This document shows positions 28,995 to 38,462 of a DNA stretch of 64,000 nt, piece after piece; position 1 is the stretch's first letter; every line of letters starts with the position of its first letter. The notes beneath the pieces were generated by a model. That model was given only the letters and a program-made list of their open reading frames with translations, was not told the DNA's origin and made no database searches. The stretch is taken from positions 5,756-69,755 of the forward strand of contig CAVRNU010000061.1 in the NCBI GenBank assembly GCA_963722585.1, written 5' to 3'. This DNA comes from KBS-96 sp963722585. GTDB lineage: Bacteria > Acidobacteriota > Terriglobia > Bryobacterales > Bryobacteraceae. The translations under genes and the position numbers were made by a program.

Positions 28995-29241
28995 AGTGGA
29001 CACCTGTGGAGTCGAGCGCGTTGCAGGCAGCCGCTACGCCGAGGGCCAGGCTTTGCTGTACCTGCTGTTCCACAGCGGCGAGGTCTATCGCTACTTCGAT
29101 GTTCCTCAGTGGCAGTATCAAGAGTTTCTGGCGGCGAATTCCAAAGGCCGATACTTCGGGCGTAATATTCGTGGGCGCTTCCGTTACGAGCGAATGCGCC
29201 GGTCGCGATGGCGATTCCCTAGGCCGAAAAATATCTCGTGA
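28991..29241 (+). pseudogene. KTSC-domain gene within the IS66 element, frameshifted
   Basis: ATG 28991 overlaps the tnpB stop (ATGA) and has GGAG 9 bases upstream. It reads MKWTPVESSALQAA, then the frame changes near 29035 to RYAEGQALLYLLFHSGEVYR, YFDVPQWQYQEFLAANSKG and RYFGRNIRGRFRYERM. This is a complete KTSC domain (named after the lysyl-tRNA synthetase C-terminal region). Standalone KTSC proteins are small and of unknown function. Here the gene lies exactly between tnpB and tnpC as if part of the transposon operon. Confidence 0.75.
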
Positions 29242-29312
29242 CTGAGAAAACATAATTCCCTATAATTGTTTTTGTCCGTCGCGATCCCCAATCCTCCAGC
29301 CCTGCCCCGCAC

Positions 29313-30784
29313 GACTCACCGGAAGTAGGCGAGCTGAAGCGGCAACTGCATTGGGCACACCTCAAGATCCAGGTATTAGAAGAGCGGCTGCGGTTGCAAC
29401 GCATCCAGAAGTACGGTCCCAGCAGCGAAAAGCTCAGCGACGCACAACTGGAGTTACTGGAACTGGAGCCGGGCGTCAGCAATCTGGAAGTGCAGGCGGA
29501 GAGCGCGCGGGAGCCATTGCCGCCGGGCCCAGAGGGCACCCCGCGCACCCAGCGGCAGCGCCCGCATCCGGGGCGGCAGGAGTTGCCGGCGGATCTGCCG
29601 CGCGTGGAACGAGTGATCGTCTGCACACCGGAGCCGTGCCAGTGCTCCCACTGCGGCCAGCCGACGACAGAGATCGGCCACGAGACGAGCGAGCAACTCA
29701 AGCGCGAGAAGCGCGCCTGCCAGCACTGTGAGCAAGGCGGCGTGGCCACAGCGCCAACGCCGGCACGGATCATAGAGAAGGGATTGGTCAGTGATCGGGT
29801 GGTGATCGACACGGTGATTGCCAAGTACAGCGATCATCTCCCGCTGTATCGGCAGAGCGTGATGCTGGAGCGGGAGACGGGGCTGGAGATCAGCCGAGCC
29901 ACGCTGGATGGTTGGGTGATGACGGTCGGGGGCTTGCTGATCCCCTTGGCAGCCGCGATGGGGCGCGAGTTAGTGGATGGCATTTACATTCAAGCGGATG
30001 AAACTCCGGTGGGTGTACAGAGGCACGACCGGCGAGGGCACAATCATCAGGCTTACTTATGGCAATGCGGTCGGCCGGGAGGAAGCGTGGTGTTCGACTT
30101 CCAGTTGGGGCGCGGGCGCGACGGGCCGAAGAAATTCCTAGCTGGTTTTCAACGGAATTTTGCAGACCAACGGCTACGCCGCTTACGACAAGGTGGGCGG
30201 ACTGAAGCTGGTACATGCCGCCTGTTGGAGCCATTCGCGGCGTAAGTTTTTACGAAGCGCATCAAGTGTGCCCAGGCGAGAGTGTGGCCAAGGGCATCGT
30301 GCTGCTCATCGACAACCTGTTCGGGATCGACGCCCCAGCGTGCGCGCAGAATCTGGATGTGGCCGCGCGCGATCGGTTGCGCCAGCAGCAAGCCCGGCCG
30401 TTGCTGGAGACGATCCGGCAGCAGATCGAGGCAGCGCGGGAGCAGGCTCTGCCGGCCAGCAAGCTAGGCGGCGCGATCACCTACACGCTGGGGCTGTGGG
30501 AGCGGCTCAAGAAGTTCCTGGATTACCCGGAACTGGAGTTGAGTAATAACTTGGCGGAGAACTCGATGCGTGGGGTGGCGCTCGGTCGGAAGAACTGGAT
30601 TCACATTGGCAGTCCGCAGGCGGGGCCGAAGGTGGCGGCCATCCTGTCGGTGGTGGAGACCTGTCGACGGCTGGACATTCCGGTTCGCAAGTACCTCGCT
30701 GCCGTCCTGCCCGGCTTGGCTGAGTTGAGCATTCAGAAATTGGCCGAACTCACGCCGGCGGCCTGGGCTGCGCGCGCCCGGTAA
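29313..30784 (+). pseudogene. tnpC: IS66 transposase TnpC, two frameshifts
   Basis: A coiled-coil start (GELKRQLHWAHLKIQVLEER) leads to QKYGPSSEKLSDAQLELLEL, the zinc-binding CQCSHCG, and the catalytic core: YSDHLPLYRQ, IYIQADETPVGV (first Asp), then a frame change near 30140-30155 to NGYAAYDKVGG and HAACWSHSRRKF. A second change in a run of T near 30250 leads to FYEAHQ, LSNNLAENSMRGVALGRKNW (catalytic Glu) and a normal C-terminus. Both frameshifts are single-base. No clear start codon upstream of 29313 is visible. Confidence 0.85.
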
Positions 30785-30813
30785 TCTGCCCCGCCATTGC
30801 CAGCCGCCCTGCG

Positions 30814-30830
30814 GACGGCCAGACGCTTAC
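30814..30830. repeat. IS66 right terminal inverted repeat
   Basis: GACGGCCAGACGCTTAC ends in the CTTAC typical of IS66 right ends and lies 30-46 bases after the tnpC stop. The partner left repeat was not found. Confidence 0.6.
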
Positions 30831-31001
30831 GATGTAACCGTGTTTTTCGACCATCGAGTACGGCCGCAGGGTAAAATTGGCTTGCCATAGCGCCAGCTCA
30901 AAGCTCAAATCGTTTTGACGCGGAGTGACCGTATTGGCGTTTGGCGCACATCGCCGCTCGATTAATCCATTCGAGAATTCCCTCGCGTTTTCGGTTCGCA
31001 A
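30831..31001 (-). pseudogene. Fragment of unknown gene cut by the IS66 right end
   Basis: Reading the minus strand up to the transposon end gives NANTVTPRQNDLSFELALWQ then ANFTLRPYSMVEKHGY, which looks like real coding sequence and runs straight into the IS66 terminus. The NTVTP...FTLxPYSMV pattern vaguely resembles the last strands of arabinofuranosidase-type beta-sandwiches, but I do not claim the family. The upstream end is not defined. Confidence 0.25.
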
Positions 31002-31035
31002 GTTTTCTCCAACGATGACCTTGAGATCGATTATT

Positions 31036-31653
31036 TCAGGCCGTTAACGCTTGGTTCTCGGTGGCAGAGTCACTACCTAGGCGATGGAGGCTGGTTTTAA
31101 GCCATGCCACCACATCGATAGCATTTCGGTCTGGAGGAAAGATCGGATAAAACATGTGTTCAATCACGCCTTCTCGGGCCACTAGCGTAATGCGCTTGAG
31201 CAGGGTCATGCCATCGACCTCGAAAGTTGGTAGGCGCATCGCCGTCGCCAAATGAAGGTTGTCGTCCGAAAGGAGAGGAAACGGCAGGTGCAGCCGCTCG
31301 GCTGCTTCGCGCTGATAAGCCGTATCCTGCGTCGAGAGACCAAACAGATGCGCGACGCCTAACGATCTCAATTCTGCAAAGTGATCGCGGAACGAGCAGC
31401 TCTGCGGCGTGCAGCCACGCGCGCCCGGGATCAGGTCCCATCCGTCGGGGTTAGGCACGCCGGGCCTTCCAGTACGCGGGTAGGCATAGACAATCGCACG
31501 TCCGGTAAGCGCGGACAGGTCGACTCTCGATCCGTTTGTGGCGGCAAGCGGAACGGAGGCGATAGGCGTCCCTACTAGGTGCCGTGCGGCGCCATCGTCT
31601 TCCGGCGCTGGAATGGTAGACCAATCGGGCGTATCAATGCTGCTGCTCGACAT
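31036..31653 (-). CDS. Peroxiredoxin-like thiol oxidoreductase
   Basis: The 205-residue protein has a thioredoxin fold with the AhpC/BCP-like stretch TGRAIVYAYPRTGRPGVPNP and the Cys pair in PGARGCTPQSCSFRDH, matching peroxidatic and resolving positions of BCP-type peroxiredoxins (which have a PGCTPQAC motif). Later landmarks are LFGLSTQDTAYQREAAERLH, LPFPLLSD and RITLVAREG. It reduces peroxides using thiols. It stands alone, starting MSSSSIDTPDWSTI; the frame is intact. Confidence 0.85.
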   Translation of the reverse strand: MSSSSIDTPDWSTIPAPEDDGAARHLVGTPIASVPLAATNGSRVDLSALTGRAIVYAYPRTGRPGVPNPDGWDLIPGARGCTPQSCSFRDHFAELRSLGVAHLFGLSTQDTAYQREAAERLHLPFPLLSDDNLHLATAMRLPTFEVDGMTLLKRITLVAREGVIEHMFYPIFPPDRNAIDVVAWLKTSLHRLGSDSATENQALTA

Positions 31654-31697
31654 GGCCTTTATTCTAGTCCGTATTTCTCTTCAGGCTGGTCACGTCT

Positions 31698-31937
31698 TTA
31701 GACTCGACGGTGCCAGTACTCCCGCTTGCCAGGATCTTGCGAGACCGCCTGCATCCTCACCCGGAGTTGCTCAGATGGGTAATCGCCCCTCAAACCGTCA
31801 TGGCTCTGAACTCCTCCCGGGCCATCAGCTGGAACAATCACCCCATTCTCAGAGGCGACAACAAACAGTTTCAATACCCTTGAAGCGTCGAATCCGTCGC
31901 CTTTCGGCTCAGTTCTCTCGAAGTGGTTTTCCGCCAA
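31698..31937 (-). CDS. Unrecognised small ORF between peroxiredoxin and cupin genes
   Basis: A 79-residue frame (RVLKLFVVASENGVIVPADG in the middle) is the only sizeable ORF in the 352-base gap 31654-32005. No family is recognised, there is no signal peptide or clear ribosome binding site, and the opposite strand is also partly open. It may be non-coding. Confidence 0.2.
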   Translation of the reverse strand: MAENHFERTEPKGDGFDASRVLKLFVVASENGVIVPADGPGGVQSHDGLRGDYPSEQLRVRMQAVSQDPGKREYWHRRV

Positions 31938-32005
31938 CTCGGAGATAACCTTGTTTTCCGAGCATAACAGGGGATGATGGTTAGGATGGAGGCTTCCCCG
32001 AATTC

Positions 32006-32332
32006 ATGAAGCACCCCGCGAACAGGATTGCAAAGAGCGATCAAGCAACCCCAGGCACAGAGGGTTACGTTTTCGACGGGGCGGAAGGAAGTCAAATGGC
32101 TTTCTGGACCTGCGCGGAGACGGCAAAGTCCAGGGGGCAGGCTCACGAATACGACGAATGCATGGTCGTGGTGCAAGGCTGTTACACATTGATAATCGAT
32201 GGCAATCGAATTCTGCTGAGAGCCGGGGAGGAATACTTGATCCCGAAGGGTACTCTTCATAGCGGCGAGGTTCTCGCTGGAACAAGAACGATACACGCAT
32301 TTGGCGGCCACCGGGCAGACCGGCTACCTTGA
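32006..32332 (+). CDS. Cupin-domain protein
   Basis: This 108-residue single-domain cupin has the first motif region in AHEYDECMVVVQGCYTLIID and the second in LRAGEEYLIPKGTLHSGEVL. A His and Glu of the metal-site pattern (HxxDE / H) are visible. Small cupins bind metals, and many are sugar-linked or stress-linked; no substrate can be assigned. The ATG is the only sensible start, inside a short gap after position 31937. The mutarotase gene follows about 110 bases later in the same direction. Confidence 0.8.
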   Translation: MKHPANRIAKSDQATPGTEGYVFDGAEGSQMAFWTCAETAKSRGQAHEYDECMVVVQGCYTLIIDGNRILLRAGEEYLIPKGTLHSGEVLAGTRTIHAFGGHRADRLP

Positions 32333-32440
32333 AGATGGCGTCTTCGTTGCGCACAATCTGCACTGCCGAAATCTCATCAAACAAACGCAGCCAACTGCTG
32401 TGAATTGCATCGAGAGCTGCCGTTCTGAAACAACATTTAT

Positions 32441-33349
32441 ATGTCTCTAGAAAAAATCGAAGAACTCAATCGTCAGTTCGCACTCCCAGGAGCCGCTGAA
32501 ATCGTTGACGGCAACGGCCGACTGCCTAAGGTGCAGATCAGGACTCCCCAGGCAACCGGAGAGATATACCTCCACGGTTCACATGTCACCTCGTGGAGGC
32601 GAGCGGGCGCAGAGGAAGTTCTCTTTCTCAGCTCACATTCAAAATGGGAGGATGGCTTGGCGATTCGTGGTGGCATTCCAATCTGCTTTCCCTGGTTTCG
32701 AGCCAAGGCTGACGATCCCAAAGCACCGGCGCACGGATTCGTGCGCACGAAAGCCTGGGAACTTGAGTCCATCACGGCTGATGGCGATACGGTTACGGTC
32801 AGCATGTCGACCGGAAACGACGAAGATACAACAGATTGGTGGCCCGCCCACTTCCGGCTGGTCCATCGGGTCACATTCGGAACCGAGCTGAAATTAGATC
32901 TTGCAGTAATGAATACCGGGACAACCCCGCTGCACTTCGAAGAGGCTTTGCATACTTATCACAAGGTAGGGCACATCGACAACATTCGGGTGCGGGGCTT
33001 AGACGGTGTCTCTTACCTCGACAACACTGATGCTAACCGTGAGAAGACGCAGCATGGCGATGTTTTAATAATCACTCAGACCGACAGCGCGTACGTGAAT
33101 ACCCAACATCCGCTCGAACTGGTCGACCCCGAGCTGCGCCGTCGCATTCGCATTACGAAAGAGCATTCACTCAATACGGTTGTTTGGAACCCATGGAGAG
33201 AGGGTGCGCAGTTGTTGTCGGATCTGGGAGATGACGAATGGCAGCAGTTCGTCTGTGTCGAGGCCAGCAACGTTCTTGGATGTGCGGTGAAACTTGCGCC
33301 GAGCCAGCAGCACTCGATGAGAGCGATCATCGGAGTGGCTAAGTTGTGA
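32441..33349 (+). CDS. D-hexose-6-phosphate mutarotase (YeaD-like)
   Basis: The 302-residue galactose-mutarotase-like protein has PQATGEIYLHGSHVTSWRR, EEVLFLSSHSKWEDGLAIRG and GIPICFPWFR with the family's FPWFG-like motif. AHGFVRTKAWEL contains the catalytic His, HTYHKVGHI the second His, and KEHSLNTVVWNPW the Glu-side region. It interconverts alpha and beta anomers of hexose 6-phosphates. The frame is intact and of normal length. It is a housekeeping sugar gene here, not obviously tied to the catabolic island. Confidence 0.92.
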   Translation: MSLEKIEELNRQFALPGAAEIVDGNGRLPKVQIRTPQATGEIYLHGSHVTSWRRAGAEEVLFLSSHSKWEDGLAIRGGIPICFPWFRAKADDPKAPAHGFVRTKAWELESITADGDTVTVSMSTGNDEDTTDWWPAHFRLVHRVTFGTELKLDLAVMNTGTTPLHFEEALHTYHKVGHIDNIRVRGLDGVSYLDNTDANREKTQHGDVLIITQTDSAYVNTQHPLELVDPELRRRIRITKEHSLNTVVWNPWREGAQLLSDLGDDEWQQFVCVEASNVLGCAVKLAPSQQHSMRAIIGVAKL

Positions 33350-33384
33350 CACACGAATGCTGCCCCTCGCAATTCGTTCGCTGC

Positions 33385-33798
33385 TCAAAATTGCAGCGTG
33401 AGCGCCAATGCACCAAGCTTGGACCGCCAATTTGATACAGCGGATTGAGGCCGCCGTTCTGGCCGCCCCGCCGGCTGTGTCCGCCACAAGCCCGGGTCGG
33501 CTTTGCTCCTCAGAATTTTGGGCCGCTCGAACGCAAGAGCGGCAGACTTTTGATTGCCTGATTTCTGGTATTGCTTGGCGAGTACATAGTCGAGGCTTCC
33601 ATCGTCGTCGGAATCGAGCGCCTGCTTGAGCTCGGCGATTGCGTCAGCAGGGTGGCCGGTTGCTGCGTATCCTATTCCACGCAGGGCGTGCAGGCGGCGA
33701 TCACCTGGCTCTCTCGAGATCGGATTAGTCCCGCTAAACGCCGTTTGCACCTGTGATCTCTGGCGGTCGCGGTTGCAGCCAAACCGCAGAATTCTCAT
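33385..33798 (-). pseudogene. TPR-protein tail remnant
   Basis: The frame contains LHALRGIGYAATGHPADAIA, LDSDDDGSLDYVLAKQYQ and SAALAFERPKILRS, the last TPR units of a longer Acidobacteria-type TPR protein, then unrelated residues before the stop. It has no proper N-terminus. It lies downstream of the ADOP permease on the same strand, and I infer a decayed gene. The rest of the 33350-33861 gap shows nothing else. Confidence 0.5.
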
Positions 33799-33861
33799 TT
33801 ACCAGTAGCCCTGTGTATCAAGCTCGACCGTCCGAAGCGGGTCGGTTTGGGGCGGAGACGG

Positions 33862-36402
33862 CTATTCGTATCTGAGAGCCACCATGGGATCGACGCGCAT
33901 GGCTCGCCTGGACGGTGGGTAAGCGGCAAGCTGTGCGACGGCCAAGAACAAGAGGGAGACGCCGACGAAGGAGACGCCATCGACGGTGTTGAGTCCATAG
34001 AACAGACCGCGCAGCAGGTAACAGGCTCCAACCGCGAGAAACATCCCGGCAAGCAATCCAGCAAGCACGGGCCGTATGCTTTCGCGCAGGATGAGTCCGA
34101 GAATGTCGCGCTTTTGGGCGCCGACAGCCATGCGGATGCCGATTTCGCGCGTGCGCAGGACGACGATATAGCTCACCGTGCCATAGATGCCCATCAAGGT
34201 TAGCAGAAGCCCGAACAGGCCCACAGTAGACGCAATAGCGGCCGCAAGGCTGGCGCCGATGAACGATGCCGACTGGCGAAGCATTTCATTGAGTGTGGAA
34301 GAGGTCGCCACCAAGTCAGGATCAACCGACGAGATCAGCGGGTCGATCGCCCTTGTGACCTGTGCCGGGTCGGACTGGGTCCGAATGAGAATGGGATGAT
34401 CCTGAAGCCGGCCTTCGGGCATCGGCAGGTAGACCTGTTTGGAGTCGCTGCCGTCATACTCAACGCCACGTGTGTCGCGGGCAACGCCAACCACCTGGTA
34501 GGCTGGTCCGTCTGCAAGAAGTTCGCTCCGATCGTCTGCCGTAGCGCGACTGTGGAACTGTTCGTCGGTAGCGCCTAACCGGAGGCTGCGGCCGATGGGG
34601 TTCTGGTCGGGCCATAGCTGTTTGGCGGCTGATTCGCTGAGAATGACAGAGTGCTCAGGTCGGCCGGCCGGCGGTTGAAAACTACGGCCCAGGAACAGCG
34701 GAATGCCAAGGGTCTCGAAGTAGTTTGCCTGAACGTAGGTGTAGTGGAGCATCGACTGCACATTTTGGGCCGAGGACTTCTCTCCATCAAGCGACGCGGC
34801 GGCTGTTCGAAACATGAAGTTATCGCCCGGCGGCCGAGCGCTGGTGATGGCAGCCACTCCGGGCAGGGCAGCTAGGCGCGTGCGAAGCTCATGGACCAGA
34901 GTAACCTTGCGGGTGGCGGTGTATTTCGACCCCTCGGGGAATTTGAAATCGAGATCGACGACGTGTTTGCTCTCGTAGCCGGTTTCCATCTTTAGCGAGT
35001 TGATGGCACTTCGAATCAACATGCTTCCGGCGATCATGAGCACTAGCGAAAGGGAAACCTGCGCGGCGATGAGGAAGTCTTGGACCCGGCGGCTGCGAAC
35101 CGGCGAAGTACTGCCTCTGGAGGCCGAAGAGAGCGCGGAGCGGGAGCTTTCTATCGCCGGGGCGAGCCCGAAAAGGATACCGGCAACCAGTGAAATGGCA
35201 AAGACGTAGACAAAGATTCCGAGGTCGGGAGTCACGTCGAAAATGACCGTCCCCTCCTCCGGGGGCACGGCTTGGGCGGCCAAGGCTACAGACACTTTCA
35301 GCAACGCCCAGCTGAACAGGAGCGCTAGCACGCCCGCAAGCAGGCCCAGCAGAGCGCTTTCCGTCAGCAATTGCCTGATAATGCGTAGCCGGCTGGCCCC
35401 AAGGGATAGGCGCACGTGCAGTTCAGCTTGCCGGGATCTGGTACGAGCCAGTTGCAGGCTGCCGACATTGGCGCAGGCCACAACCAGCACCATCCCAGCG
35501 GCGAACATAATCAGCAGAATGGCCAATGTCAGTCCCCTGTACAGCTTCAGAGGGAGAGGGAGCGGGGAGCCTGGCCAGACGAGCGCAGTAGCAGGTTTAG
35601 CCGACACGGAGCGGGGATCGTGCAGGGTACGGAGACGATCGGCCAGTCTAGTCATTTCCGCTCGAGCTCGGCTGATATTGATGCCAGGAGCGAGGCGGCC
35701 AAACAAGCGGTAGCGCTGGTTTTCGCGGTCGCGTAGCCAACGGTCATCGGCATGAACCAGCGGCTCGAGGTTTATCGGAAGCCAGAAATCAGGCGCTTCC
35801 ATATCGGTACCGGTGAAGTCGCGCGGCGTAATTCCGGCTATAGTAACAGCGGCGCCATTTAGACGGATGGTTTTCCCCAGTATCGCCGCGTCCCCTGCAA
35901 AACGCCTCTGCCAGTAGTTTTCACTGATAAGAACCGCGGGCGAGGCCACCAGATCGGGAACACTTATCGAGTCGAAGGTACGGCCGCGTAACGCCGCGAC
36001 TCCAAGAACCTTGAAGTAGTTTTCGGAGACAACGAAGATGACGGCCTCAGAAGCGCGTGGACCCATAATGCCACCGGCGTCCGAGAGCCTCATGTCCTCC
36101 GGGTTAAAAGCGATCAGGCCACTGAAGGAATGGACTGAATCCCGATACGCTTCGTAGTCGGGATAGCTGAAAGCGAAATCGGCGGCGCCCGAGTCGCGCA
36201 TAAGGGCTAGGTTGACCATCGTGTCCGGATCGCGAGCATCGAGACGGCGGGCAACCATTGCCTTGTAGGCGGTGAAGGTTACGGTGTTAACCCCGATACC
36301 AAGCATCAGGGCAAGGACCGCGACAGCGGTGAACCCGGCATTGCGATACAACATGCGGACTCCGTAACGCAAGTCCTGGAGTACAGTTTCGGGCAGGATC
36401 AT
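33862..36402 (-). CDS. MacB-like ABC permease of the acidobacterial duplicated (ADOP) type
   Basis: Read from ATG 36402 it has about 846 residues: LPETVLQDLRYGVRMLYRNA, then TM1 (AVAVLALMLGIGVNTVTF), a periplasmic MacB-PCD domain, an FtsX-type membrane block (FAAGMVLVVACANVGSLQLA, LSLGASRLRIIRQLLTESAL), a second periplasmic domain (HVVDLDFKFPEGSKY) and a second FtsX block (RTREIGIRMAVGAQKRDILG, ending SRRAMRVDPMVALRYE). ADOPs lack their own ATPase and are numerous in Acidobacteria. The open frame extends 47 residues upstream but without family similarity. No PadR regulator is adjacent. Confidence 0.9.
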   Translation of the reverse strand: MILPETVLQDLRYGVRMLYRNAGFTAVAVLALMLGIGVNTVTFTAYKAMVARRLDARDPDTMVNLALMRDSGAADFAFSYPDYEAYRDSVHSFSGLIAFNPEDMRLSDAGGIMGPRASEAVIFVVSENYFKVLGVAALRGRTFDSISVPDLVASPAVLISENYWQRRFAGDAAILGKTIRLNGAAVTIAGITPRDFTGTDMEAPDFWLPINLEPLVHADDRWLRDRENQRYRLFGRLAPGINISRARAEMTRLADRLRTLHDPRSVSAKPATALVWPGSPLPLPLKLYRGLTLAILLIMFAAGMVLVVACANVGSLQLARTRSRQAELHVRLSLGASRLRIIRQLLTESALLGLLAGVLALLFSWALLKVSVALAAQAVPPEEGTVIFDVTPDLGIFVYVFAISLVAGILFGLAPAIESSRSALSSASRGSTSPVRSRRVQDFLIAAQVSLSLVLMIAGSMLIRSAINSLKMETGYESKHVVDLDFKFPEGSKYTATRKVTLVHELRTRLAALPGVAAITSARPPGDNFMFRTAAASLDGEKSSAQNVQSMLHYTYVQANYFETLGIPLFLGRSFQPPAGRPEHSVILSESAAKQLWPDQNPIGRSLRLGATDEQFHSRATADDRSELLADGPAYQVVGVARDTRGVEYDGSDSKQVYLPMPEGRLQDHPILIRTQSDPAQVTRAIDPLISSVDPDLVATSSTLNEMLRQSASFIGASLAAAIASTVGLFGLLLTLMGIYGTVSYIVVLRTREIGIRMAVGAQKRDILGLILRESIRPVLAGLLAGMFLAVGACYLLRGLFYGLNTVDGVSFVGVSLLFLAVAQLAAYPPSRRAMRVDPMVALRYE

Positions 36403-37008
36403 CAGATCGACCTCACTCGTGCGCTCTCGCTGCAGGACCCGATTGCCGAAGCAGAGGAGATCTTCGATGCGTGCCAACTGAATTGGTCCCAGCCCGCAAT
36501 TTGTGATCGCGAGTCGGGTTCGACTCCAGTCGACAGGGTGCATTTCCAGAAGTCTTCGCCGCCGGTCCGCATTTGCATTAGTTCATATTGCCCACAAGTC
36601 GACCCGAAGACTCTTTGATCAACCTGCATTCCGAAATGAATCGTTCTACGCACTAAAGACGGGGCCAGGCGGCGATTATTACATGGGCAGCGATTTTCAG
36701 CACCGATTTCCGAAGTGTATAGATTCAGATCACCTGAGAAAGGTAATCTGGCGCGTTGTAATGAAATGTGGGGTTTCATTCCATTGAGAAGCCGGGCGCC
36801 CAGAGCTTGTTGGGGCAGCTTGCAGCCAGTTTGTTTCTAACATTCTCTATCCCAGTGCGTCGTCAGGAGCGATTCAAGGTGATCTGAAATCTCTGTTATG
36901 CCCCGTCGAAGAACAGGTTTTCTTCGAGCAATATTGAAATCAAAAGGCCCTCTACATACCGGGAACGCCGGACAAGTTCGCTGGGCTCTTTGATCGCCGT
37001 CTTCGACC
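36403..37008. other. Gene-poor stretch, nothing recognised
   Basis: About 600 bases upstream of the ADOP gene hold only short, overlapping frames on both strands without family similarity, signal peptides or convincing ribosome binding sites. It probably contains the ADOP promoter, but no element was identified. Confidence 0.4.
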
Positions 37009-37776
37009 GTGCTGTTCACGTTTGCGCCGACCTCAAGGTCGGCTTCATCGACGAAAAAAGGCTGGCCACGGCATCTCAATATCAAACCCGAGCAAGTTCC
37101 GGAAATGCTTGCCGCCCGGAAAACGGTTTGCGCGTCGGTGATCGATCCGAGCAATCCGATTCTCGCTGCTTTTCTACAGCGAATTGAAAAAAGTTTGGCT
37201 GTGGGCAGGCAATTTCTTTTTCAATTCCAATCTTTCTCCCCACGGCGCAGGGTTCGGATTACATATCGATCGGAGCTCGAGCGCATATTTGAGTCACACA
37301 TTTTCGTGCACGAAGAGGACTTGAACACTTTCCACTTCTCGATTCCACCCATGCCGGCCGATATCGAAGTGCTCTCCGAGGCAGATCTAGACCGAGTCGC
37401 GGCAAGCAGCCCCGCTTGGCCCAGATCATCTCGGGAATCGCGGCGTCGCACTCTCGATGACTGGAAACGTCTGGTGACGGCGCGAGCCGCGCAATGTGGG
37501 GCGGACGTCCTCGTCTGCGCGCCACCTCCCGGTCGCGCTTCGGCAGATACAGTCAAATTCCAAGCGGGACGGCACCTTAGCGGTCGACTGCAATCTCAGG
37601 CACGCTTGTCCGGCAGAGAGCGGTTGCGGCGCCCTAAAATACGACCCACGAGTGCCCCTAGAAGTACGCTAGCGACCACAGCAGTTCCGTGCACTCCGAG
37701 CGCGTGCCACGGAGCTGAAACGGGACAGGCAAGACGCCAACCAGCATTTATGGCAATGCCGGCGCCAGCTCCCTAA
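37009..37776 (+). other. Unidentified open frame, coding status uncertain
   Basis: A 255-codon frame is open here, but only the middle (HIFVHEEDLNTFHFSIPPMP, ADIEVLSEADLDRVAASSPA) looks protein-like; the last 70 codons are Arg/Ser/Pro-rich as in shadow frames. On the minus strand 37776-37605 reads a short hydrophobic stretch (GTAVVASVLLGALVGRILG), possibly the end of a lost membrane protein. No family is recognised for either. I suspect degenerate sequence. Confidence 0.25.
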
Positions 37777-37786
37777 GGGGCGGCAT

Positions 37787-38305
37787 TCAACGGTGGATGG
37801 AATACTCGAGCAACACGGTTCCCGACTTCTCATAAACGCGGTGTTTTGTTAATACCAGCATCGCCTTTAAGTACGGTGCCGGAAGCATAGGGACGCCACT
37901 TCCAAGCAGTACAGGTACCACGGCGGGCTCCACTGTATCCACAACTTCCGCTTGAAGAAACGTTCGAAATAGAGCGCCACCGCCAAACAGCCAAATATCC
38001 TTTCCGGCCTTAGCTTTGAGCGATTGGACATGCTTGACAGGATCGCTGTTTATCACAGTTACATCTGGATAGTCTGTGGGCCGAAGCGTGTTCGAATAAA
38101 CAACTACATCGAGACCTGGCATCGCACCGGCGGTCTGGGCAAGCATGGCCGCAAATGTCTTGCGACCCATGACAGCGGTGTCGAACGTCCCGAATAACTC
38201 GCTGAAATTGATGTCAGGATCTTGGACGATCCAATCAAACTCACCATTCGGTCCCGCGATATATCCATCAAGGCTGGTGGCCACCTGATATCGAAGTCGG
38301 CGCAT
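37787..38305 (-). CDS. Dihydrofolate reductase-like (RibD C-terminal domain) protein
   Basis: The 172-residue protein has the pattern of small RibD-C/DHFR-fold proteins such as YwjB: MRRLRYQVATSLDGYIAGPN at the start, DTAVMGRKTFAAML in the NADPH-binding part, YSNTLRP and DIWLFGGGALFRTFLQAEVV, then PVLLGSGVPMLP. These act as NADPH-dependent reductases of pterin or pyrimidine compounds, and the exact substrate is unknown. It is intact. It is not in an operon with the flanking MOSC gene, which lies about 160 bases upstream on the same strand. Confidence 0.88.
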   Translation of the reverse strand: MRRLRYQVATSLDGYIAGPNGEFDWIVQDPDINFSELFGTFDTAVMGRKTFAAMLAQTAGAMPGLDVVVYSNTLRPTDYPDVTVINSDPVKHVQSLKAKAGKDIWLFGGGALFRTFLQAEVVDTVEPAVVPVLLGSGVPMLPAPYLKAMLVLTKHRVYEKSGTVLLEYSIHR

Positions 38306-38462
38306 GATCGATTATGGACCTTCCCGAGTTGAAGTCATATGGATAAAGGTGTACTGATTACCCGTGGCTCCCGGGCGGTCGGCCACTCGGAAAGTGTCCG
38401 CCAGATACGCAACGTTAAGCCGACATCGAGCTGATAACTTCCTGTTAGGGCATACTCGCTAT

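Larger units (their letters stand above)
28767..30830 (+). mobile_element. IS66-family insertion sequence, left end lost
   Basis: The element holds the C-terminal part of tnpB, a KTSC gene and the tnpC transposase in order. The right end is recognisable because GACGGCCAGACGCTTAC at 30814-30830 is the reverse of the usual IS66 terminus (GTAAGC...). No matching left terminus and no tnpA were found before tnpB, and the DUF5372 remnant runs to within about 40 bases. The copy is therefore 5'-truncated, and its three genes are broken, so it is immobile on its own. Confidence 0.75.

Noticed and set aside
35243..35713. Plus-strand ORF within the ADOP permease
   Set aside because: Antisense shadow of the permease; Ser/Arg-rich, no domain.
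36403..36543. N-terminal extension of the ADOP permease
   Set aside because: The 47 extra residues have no family similarity, and the family start motif is at 36402.
37605..37776. Possible small membrane protein on the minus strand
   Set aside because: Hydrophobic frame but no start codon; mentioned only as likely remnant.
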